A model generated the notes under the pieces. That model searched no databases, was not told the origin of the DNA, and saw only the letters and a program-made list of their open reading frames with translations. From a virus, in IMG/VR virus record IMGVR_UViG_3300046008_000380, positions 1-39,111 of that record: 39,111 nt of DNA. One strand, written 5' to 3'. Shown here in pieces: positions 34,361 through 39,111 of the stretch. Position 1 is the first letter of the stretch, and the number at the start of each line of letters is the position of its first letter. The position numbers were made by a program, and so were the translations under genes.

Positions 34361-35139
34361 AGAAGTTTTTAATTGGTTTGATGTTTATATTCTTAACAGC
34401 TTGTGGTCAGTTAGTAGAGCCAAATTATGCTGGTGTGTTGATGGAGAATTATGGTAAAGACGGTAAGAATGATTTCAGTTTACAAAAAGGCCGTGTGAAT
34501 ACTATTGCTCCTGGTACTGAGTTATATCAGGTACCTTTGTGGGAACAGCGAGCTAACTTTGAGAAACCTTTGAACCTTAAAGCTGCTGATAATACTGCAT
34601 TCAATTCTAATCCAGTGTACAGCTATAAGATTATTGAGAAGCGTGCTATTGATGTGGTATTCGAGAATAAGCAGTTAGGTTCCGGAACTAATTTCATGGG
34701 TGCTCTTGAGAATAATATTCTTGAACCGAAGATTTATGATTTGATGAAAGAAGAGTCTCGTAAGTATACCACAGATGAATTGATGGCTAATGGTGGTTCA
34801 TTGAAGTTTGAGAACGCTGTCCAAGAGATTGTCAAGAAAGCTCTTGAGGATAAAGGTCTTGAATTGGTAACATTCTCTGCTCAATTGAACTTCTCGGATA
34901 AGGTGACTGCTAAGATTGACTCTCGAAATGAGGTGAATACTAACATTACTGTTCTTGACCAAAAGATTGCAGAGCAGAAGAAACAAAATGAGCTTGAAGA
35001 ATTGATTAAACAACAAAACCTAATCCGTTCAGCGGGTATCACTCAAGCCCTGTTACAGCAACAGTTCATTGAGAAGTGGGATGGTAAAACTCCATTGTAC
35101 GGTAATTCAATGCCAATCACTTTGATGAAGAAAGAATAG
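34357..35139 (+). CDS. SPFH/prohibitin-like lipoprotein
   Basis: A 260-residue protein with a lipoprotein signal (MKKFLIGLMFIFLTAC), so Cys16 is the probable lipid site. The following domain (NYAGVLMENYGKD ... YSYKIIEKRAI ... VQEIVKKALEDKGLELVTFS) is like the SPFH/Band 7 family, with a helical tail (LDQKIAEQKKQNELEELIKQ) for oligomerisation. Phage members may protect the membrane or modulate FtsH. The role is inferred. Confidence 0.7.
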   Translation: MKKFLIGLMFIFLTACGQLVEPNYAGVLMENYGKDGKNDFSLQKGRVNTIAPGTELYQVPLWEQRANFEKPLNLKAADNTAFNSNPVYSYKIIEKRAIDVVFENKQLGSGTNFMGALENNILEPKIYDLMKEESRKYTTDELMANGGSLKFENAVQEIVKKALEDKGLELVTFSAQLNFSDKVTAKIDSRNEVNTNITVLDQKIAEQKKQNELEELIKQQNLIRSAGITQALLQQQFIEKWDGKTPLYGNSMPITLMKKE

Positions 35140-35149
35140 AATCCTTGCA

Positions 35150-35265
35150 AGGTAGTTAGATGCTGGTGAACCGCACACAAGCATAGGCGAAGCGAGTATC
35201 TAGCCTGTAACACGATGCCGTAACTGTGGATATATTGGCTGTCACAGCGTGTTATGGAGTAGGTA
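35150..35265 (+). ncRNA. Structured non-coding region after the lipoprotein gene
   Basis: TAGATGCT pairs with AGTATCTA (one G-U), with a small GGTGAACC loop inside. Further on, TAACACG pairs with CGTGTTA, enclosing CTGTG/CACAG. No reading frame. The form recalls the Y-shaped RNAs of the tRNA array. Confidence 0.5.
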
Positions 35266-35280
35266 TTTGAAAAATAGTTG

Positions 35281-35309
35281 TTTACATTTAATCTCCTTTA
35301 TAATATAAT
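35281..35309 (+). promoter_or_regulatory. Early-type promoter
   Basis: TTTACA (35281-35286), 17 bp, TATAAT (35304-35309), then GTCTTATCAGTTAAATAA. It drives the hydrolase/phosphatase operon. Confidence 0.8.
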
Positions 35310-35348
35310 GTCTTATCAGTTAAATAAAACCCTTTAAGGAGATTACAA

Positions 35349-35687
35349 ATGAAAGTTTTTCACTTAAATGTAACAGAAGCAGGTTTAAATAATCCAATCA
35401 CTTCTAGAGTGTATGGTGACATTGTTATGTTAGGTCATCAAAATGATGTAAATGCAATTTTATTAGATCTTCATACGGATCTATCATACAAATTCGTAGC
35501 TACGGTTGATTGTGATACATTAAATCAAGCATTCAAATTAACAAATTCAATAGATTGTTACTGGGGCGACAACGAAGGTGTTGTCGGCTTATCTAAATGC
35601 CGTTCAACATGTGTTGGTGACATTATTGAAGATAATACTGGCAAGAGATTTCTTGTTGCAATGTTTGGTTTTGAGGAGTTAGTATGA
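35349..35687 (+). CDS. Protein of unknown function (112 aa)
   Basis: AAGGAG precedes the ATG. The product is mostly beta strand (VYGDIVMLGHQNDVNAILLD ... YKFVATVDCDTLNQAF) and ends GKRFLVAMFGFEELV. Three cysteines are spread without a zinc pattern. It overlaps the next gene (ATGA), so it may assist the hydrolase; this is only positional. Confidence 0.65.
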   Translation: MKVFHLNVTEAGLNNPITSRVYGDIVMLGHQNDVNAILLDLHTDLSYKFVATVDCDTLNQAFKLTNSIDCYWGDNEGVVGLSKCRSTCVGDIIEDNTGKRFLVAMFGFEELV

Positions 35688-36130
35688 AAAGTCAAATTCA
35701 ATTAGAACGCGCAATTCGGTTAGCAATGATTGCTCATGCTGGTCAAGTTGATAAAGCAGGTCGACCATACATTTTGCATCCATTGAAGGTTATGGAACTA
35801 TTGAACACAGATGACTATGAGTTAATGGCTATTGCTGTGTTACATGATGTTGTTGAAGATACTGAGTACACTCTCGATGATTTAATGAATGATGGTATAA
35901 ACATAAGAGTTATTAATGGTGTTAAGGCTTTGACTAAAGTTAAAGGTCAATCTTATGATGAGTACAAAACTCAAGTTAAAGCAAATCTTGATGCTGTTAA
36001 AGTAAAAATGGCTGACTTGACTCATAACTCTAACATAAGCAGAATATCAAATCCCACTCAGAAAGACTTTGACCGAGTAACAAAATACTTTAAATTCTAT
36101 GATGAATTGGAAAACTTTTTAAATGGCTAA
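35684..36130 (+). CDS. HD-domain hydrolase of the SpoT/MESH1 type
   Basis: A 148-residue HD phosphohydrolase: AHAGQVDKAGRPYILHPLKV (first His and HP), AIAVLHDVVEDTEY (HD) and VKMADLTHNS, the order of small alarmone hydrolases that remove pyrophosphate from (p)ppGpp. It would lower stringent-response signalling during infection. No synthetase domain is present. It overlaps the phosphatase-like gene. Confidence 0.85.
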   Translation: MKSQIQLERAIRLAMIAHAGQVDKAGRPYILHPLKVMELLNTDDYELMAIAVLHDVVEDTEYTLDDLMNDGINIRVINGVKALTKVKGQSYDEYKTQVKANLDAVKVKMADLTHNSNISRISNPTQKDFDRVTKYFKFYDELENFLNG

Positions 36131-36557
36131 ACTCACTCGTAATAGGTTAAACAATACTTTCAATGAATACCAAGGTAAACATAAGAAAGTGCTATGTGTC
36201 TGCTCAGCTGGTGTACTTCGGTCACCTACTGCTGCAGCAATTCTCTCAAGTCCTCCATACAACTTTAATACTCGTGCCGTTGGTACGTCTGAAGAATATG
36301 CTCTAATTCCTATTGACTTAGCTCATGTGGCTTGGGCAGATTGTTTTATCTGTTTTGATAAGTCTCAAGAAGATAGAATTAGGGCTATGCAGAGTGAGTT
36401 AAAAGAAAGTTATGGCTCAAGTCATTATCTGTTACGTGATGAGATGAAATCTGTCTATAATTTAGAAATTGACGATGAATATAATTACAGAGATCCAGAG
36501 TTAGTTGATAGATTAGAAAGACATTTTAATGTGTTATTTGGCGCGAGTTATGATTAA
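36123..36557 (+). CDS. Low-molecular-weight phosphatase-like protein
   Basis: A 144-residue protein with VLCVCSAGVLRSPTAA, the C(X)5R phosphate-binding loop of low-molecular-weight tyrosine phosphatases, near residues 23-38, and YNYRDPELVD further on. Substrate unknown; host signalling or RNA phosphate ends are possible. It overlaps both neighbours. Confidence 0.75.
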   Translation: MAKLTRNRLNNTFNEYQGKHKKVLCVCSAGVLRSPTAAAILSSPPYNFNTRAVGTSEEYALIPIDLAHVAWADCFICFDKSQEDRIRAMQSELKESYGSSHYLLRDEMKSVYNLEIDDEYNYRDPELVDRLERHFNVLFGASYD

Positions 36558-36780
36558 TACTCTCTTTAATTATATTTTCGATGTTAATAGGTTCCAAAGT
36601 TCTCGTAATATTGAGACTTGGACTCTTTATGTATCAAAGGATTGTTTATATGAAATTAGAAAAGATGCAGAGAGTCTTTCTTGTTTACGGTTTAATAGTA
36701 ATGATGAACTTGACTCTATATTTGGAATTAGACTCAAAGTTAGTTCTGAACTCAAGGGAATAGACTATGAGTTAAAATAG
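36550..36780 (+). CDS. Small protein of unknown function (76 aa)
   Basis: ATG 36550 overlaps the end of the phosphatase gene. Sequence begins MINTLFNYIFDVNRFQSSRN and continues as an alpha-beta protein (WTLYVSKDCLYEIRKDAESL). No family was recognised. An early promoter follows its stop. Confidence 0.6.
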   Translation: MINTLFNYIFDVNRFQSSRNIETWTLYVSKDCLYEIRKDAESLSCLRFNSNDELDSIFGIRLKVSSELKGIDYELK

Positions 36781-36783
36781 TTG

Positions 36784-36812
36784 TTTACTTTTAATTGAGA
36801 ATAGATTATAAT
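36784..36812 (+). promoter_or_regulatory. Early-type promoter
   Basis: TTTACT (36784-36789), 17 bp, TATAAT (36807-36812), then GTCTTATCAATTAAATAA. It drives five small genes. Confidence 0.8.
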
Positions 36813-36850
36813 GTCTTATCAATTAAATAAACCCTTTCATGGAGATTAAA

Positions 36851-37225
36851 ATGAAACAGTTAGTTAAACAGGCAAGGTTTGAATTAAACGTAGGTCAATT
36901 GTTTGATGGTAAGACTATTGCTGAAGCTAAAGCTAAACTTATTGACATGGTTGGTGAGTGTGAGGAACACTTAGATTTTGCCGAAGGTCGTTTCAGAGTT
37001 GAACCTTATGGTTATGATGGTGGAATTGATTTGTATTATGACTTATATCGCTATGAAACTGATGAAGAGTTCTTAGCTCGTGAAGAGAAAGAAAAGGCTA
37101 AAGCTGAAGCTAAGAAAGAACGTGAAAGATTAAAGAAAGAAAAGGCTCTTGCCAAATTAATGGCACAAGATGCTGATTTTGAACTGTATTTGAAACTTAA
37201 AGCGAAGTTTCAAGGGGAAGAGTAA
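36851..37225 (+). CDS. Protein of unknown function with charged coiled coil (124 aa)
   Basis: GGAG at 36841-36844 selects ATG 36851. The N-terminal half is alpha-beta (LFDGKTIAEAKAKLIDMVGE) and the C-terminal half a long Lys/Glu helix (EEKEKAKAEAKKERERLKKE), probably a coiled coil. No catalytic motif. The ATG of the next gene overlaps its stop. Confidence 0.65.
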   Translation: MKQLVKQARFELNVGQLFDGKTIAEAKAKLIDMVGECEEHLDFAEGRFRVEPYGYDGGIDLYYDLYRYETDEEFLAREEKEKAKAEAKKERERLKKEKALAKLMAQDADFELYLKLKAKFQGEE

Positions 37226-37434
37226 TGAGTAGAATGATTGATATTCGTGATGTTGATGTTGATGAAGTGATTACTCAAATCAGGTATAGTGATTTCACAG
37301 GTCCTATTGAATTATGTGATAGTAATGATACAATTTACCATGGTGATGTAGGTGGCGCTCTCGTTTCTATAAAAGAAATTGATAATCTTATTAAGGCATT
37401 ACAATATGCTAAAGAGATATGGAGATTAAAATGA
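37225..37434 (+). CDS. Small protein of unknown function (69 aa)
   Basis: Starts at the stop overlap of the preceding gene. An acidic alpha-beta protein (IDIRDVDVDEVITQIRYSDF ... VSIKEIDNLIKALQYAKE) with no recognised family. It overlaps the next gene by four bases. Confidence 0.65.
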   Translation: MSRMIDIRDVDVDEVITQIRYSDFTGPIELCDSNDTIYHGDVGGALVSIKEIDNLIKALQYAKEIWRLK

Positions 37435-37868
37435 AAACAGAATTAGAATATAGATTTGATCCTAAATGGGTTGGGTTTTGGGTTGGGTCTAATACACGAG
37501 ACATCTCAGTATTAGTTGGTCAGACAATTGAATCTGTTGTAAAAGATGAAGACGACCGTGAAATCATCTTTAAAACAAAAGAAGGTTACACTTACAAAAT
37601 GTATCACTCTCAGGATTGTTGCGAGTCTGTTTATGTTGAGTCTGTTGTTGGCGACTTAGAAGACTTAGTTGGACAGAAAATTGAAGTTGCAGAAGAGCGC
37701 ACTTCAAGAGATGTTCAATCATGGGAAGAAGATGATGGATATGAAGCAGAGTCATTTACATGGACATTTTATTGTATTCGTTGTGTGAAATGTTCTGTTG
37801 ATATTCGCTGGTATGGTTCTTCTAACGGGTACTATTCTGAAGGTGTTTCTTTTGATCGGATTGCATAA
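37431..37868 (+). CDS. DUF7448-like phage protein
   Basis: A 145-residue protein with TIESVVKDEDDREIIFKTKE and YKMYHSQDCCESVYVESVVG, then DLEDLVGQKIEVAEE. The YHSQDCCESVY block is characteristic of a phage family I recall as DUF7448, of unknown function. Two further cysteine pairs are visible near the end (CIRCVKC). ATG 37431 follows GGAG. Confidence 0.75.
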   Translation: MKTELEYRFDPKWVGFWVGSNTRDISVLVGQTIESVVKDEDDREIIFKTKEGYTYKMYHSQDCCESVYVESVVGDLEDLVGQKIEVAEERTSRDVQSWEEDDGYEAESFTWTFYCIRCVKCSVDIRWYGSSNGYYSEGVSFDRIA

Positions 37869-38212
37869 TGAACACTAGAGAGAACTTTAATACTGATGCT
37901 CAATGGAAACGGTGGTTAGATGTTTCTGGTCTCTTTTATGATATTCAAAGGTTACAGAATCAAGGTATCACTGTTTGGCATAAGAATGGTAATACATTCG
38001 AAGAGTTGGGACCAATTCAATTTCTTAATGCTGGAAATGAGTGGCATATTGTAGAGATGTATTCTAGTGGTTCAATGTTAGTCTGGGTCGGTTCTTGTCA
38101 TGACTCGAATAAGAAAACAGGTAAGTTTGATATACTTCACCTTGAACAGTCTTTGAAGTCTCTCAAGAAACAATTTCAATTTAAGTACTTTAAGGAAGAG
38201 GTTTTGCTGTGA
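37868..38212 (+). CDS. Protein of unknown function (114 aa)
   Basis: Starts on the last base of the upstream stop. Opening MNTRENFNTDAQWKRWLDVS, with a central strand region (EWHIVEMYSSGSMLVWVGSC) and a basic helical end. No family was recognised. It overlaps the following GTG start. Confidence 0.6.
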   Translation: MNTRENFNTDAQWKRWLDVSGLFYDIQRLQNQGITVWHKNGNTFEELGPIQFLNAGNEWHIVEMYSSGSMLVWVGSCHDSNKKTGKFDILHLEQSLKSLKKQFQFKYFKEEVLL

Positions 38213-38532
38213 CAGATGATTTAGTTTATCGACTAAAGAAACGCGCTGAGATCCGTAGGCAAATCTCTACTCGCAAGTCTGTACAAGAAGGTGCTCCTGA
38301 TAGGATTGCAGACTTACTTGAAGAGGCAGCTAAAGAATTAGATGCTAAACAAGCAAAAATAGACGCCTTGATGTTAGAGTTTTGTCCTGATGAGATGACC
38401 GGTGAGCAGATAAGTCGATGGGTAGAACATCAACGAGAACATCAACGCGTTGTAAGGATCGCTACCAAGTATCTCAGTGAAAGTGTTGATACTTCTTTGA
38501 CTGAATACCCGGCTGAGTTTGATAATGAATAA
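38209..38532 (+). CDS. Helical phage protein of unknown function (107 aa)
   Basis: GTG start in a GTGA overlap. DDLVYRLKKRAEIRRQISTR and EGAPDRIADLLEEAAKELDA form a pattern frequent in small phage proteins; the remainder is helical. Function unknown. Preceded by AGGAAGAGG. Confidence 0.65.
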   Translation: MTDDLVYRLKKRAEIRRQISTRKSVQEGAPDRIADLLEEAAKELDAKQAKIDALMLEFCPDEMTGEQISRWVEHQREHQRVVRIATKYLSESVDTSLTEYPAEFDNE

Positions 38533-38537
38533 AGTTG

Positions 38538-38566
38538 TTTACTTTAATTAGCTTTTAGTATATAAT
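38538..38566 (+). promoter_or_regulatory. Early-type promoter
   Basis: TTTACT (38538-38543), 17 bp, TATAAT (38561-38566), then GTCTTATATTAATTGAGG. It drives the last two genes of the window. Confidence 0.8.
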
Positions 38567-38592
38567 GTCTTATATTAATTGAGGAGCATTAT

Positions 38593-38871
38593 ATGAAAAC
38601 ACTTGGTGCAGTTGTTAAAAATCTAAAAGAGTATTATGGCCGCACTTATCAGTTTACAATATTCGATGATACAATTGTAATCACATCAGAACAAAACTAT
38701 AAAGACCTTAAAGCATGGCATAATCTTGAATATGATATTACTCATCTATTGGATAGAGACTCTGGTGTTGAGTCATATGATATGGTAACACCATTTGAAG
38801 TAGGTGTTAATGAATGGAATAAAGACTTATGCTACATTCAATTCTCTGTCAACTTTTATGAGAAACATTAA
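38593..38871 (+). CDS. Small protein of unknown function (92 aa)
   Basis: GAGGAG precedes the ATG. The product has an N-terminal helix (AVVKNLKEYYGRTYQF), strands (TIFDDTIVITSEQNY) and a conserved-looking WNLEYD-like stretch (AWHNLEYDITHLLDRD). No family was recognised. It is adjacent to the next start. Confidence 0.6.
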   Translation: MKTLGAVVKNLKEYYGRTYQFTIFDDTIVITSEQNYKDLKAWHNLEYDITHLLDRDSGVESYDMVTPFEVGVNEWNKDLCYIQFSVNFYEKH

Positions 38872-39111
38872 ATGAAAATTATCCCTATAATAAAGGCGGA
38901 AAAATTAATTCCAAAAGGTTCATATTGTTACTCTGGTCTAGAGCAAGATATTGACCATGCTGAATTCGGTCTAGTATCATTTAATGTTATTGGTCGCTGT
39001 CCTTATTGGTCAATTGATAATACTAAACCTAACCAAATGAATGGGTATTGTTCTTATCTGAAGATAGGTGACTGGATGGATGATGGAACTATGTTCTTAT
39101 TTGACCAATCC
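38872..39111 (+). CDS. 5' part of a gene running off the right edge
   Basis: The ATG directly follows the previous stop. Eighty codons are present (MKIIPIIKAEKLIPKGSYCY ... PYWSIDNTKPNQMNGYCSYL) and the frame is open at the window end. The spaced cysteines and tryptophans suggest a small folded domain; no family was recognised. Confidence 0.6.
   Translation, partial: MKIIPIIKAEKLIPKGSYCYSGLEQDIDHAEFGLVSFNVIGRCPYWSIDNTKPNQMNGYCSYLKIGDWMDDGTMFLFDQS

Noticed and set aside
1-39111. CRISPR array, insertion sequence or attachment site
   Set aside because: No regularly spaced repeats, transposase, terminal inverted repeats or integrase were found; the mobile elements seen are free-standing homing endonuclease genes.

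Overview
The window is AT-rich DNA from a large T4-like myophage. Diagnostic genes are the gp59 helicase loader next to gp32 single-stranded DNA-binding protein, a gp26 baseplate gene, a gp29-like tape-measure/hub protein, nrdA/nrdB, gp45 sliding clamp, DexA-like exonuclease, gp30 ligase, T4-type RNase H and phoH. Nearly everything is on the + strand; the only clear - strand gene is a GIY-YIG homing endonuclease. The host cannot be read directly. A 23-residue pqqA homologue points to a bacterium that makes and uses PQQ, for instance a methylotroph or Acinetobacter-like host, and a circularly permuted tmRNA fits alpha- or some betaproteobacterial lineages.

Layout. 1-4570: replication (gp59, gp32) and baseplate/tail genes, including a textbook -1 frameshift site at the end of gp26. 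4570-10290: dCMP deaminase, ribonucleotide reductase genes separated by an HNH endonuclease, and small genes. 10300-15100: a possible DNA or glycan modification cassette (TET-associated glycosyltransferase, sugar-nucleotide epimerase, short UDP-glucose dehydrogenase-like protein, cytidylyltransferase) interrupted by a GIY-YIG endonuclease. 15100-24370: ClpP-like protease, clamp, DexA, ligase, RNase H, PhoH and small proteins. 24370-31450: pqqA, then a dense RNA array with tRNAs for all 20 amino acids (three CAU tRNAs, one of them downstream at 31.4 kb), a set of Y-shaped or cloverleaf-like non-tRNA structured RNAs and a circularly permuted tmRNA. 31450-39111: early-type operons of small proteins, an omega-like protein, a split metallophosphoesterase, a MazG-like protein, an SPFH-like lipoprotein, a (p)ppGpp hydrolase-like HD protein and a low-molecular-weight phosphatase-like protein.

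Most remarkable signals. (1) The tRNAs do not share one elbow. The tertiary pair 19-56 appears as G-C, C-G, U-A and A-U, pair 18-55 as G-U or A-G, and pair 54-58 as U-A or A-U, with the D-loop and T-loop always changing together. The tmRNA follows the same rule. (2) The tmRNA is permuted, and an HNH gene sits directly beside its acceptor half, between two copies of the T-arm that have the same stem but different loops. (3) The phage carries a PqqA-like peptide. (4) Homing endonuclease genes repeatedly pair a late promoter with a hairpin over the start site.

Regulation. Nineteen close matches to one early promoter form (TTTACA or TTTACT, nearly always 17 bp, TATAAT, often followed by GTCTT) drive short operons. 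Boxes matching the T4 late consensus TATAAATA lie before gene 32 and the endonuclease genes. All assignments come from reading the sequence; no database search was run.
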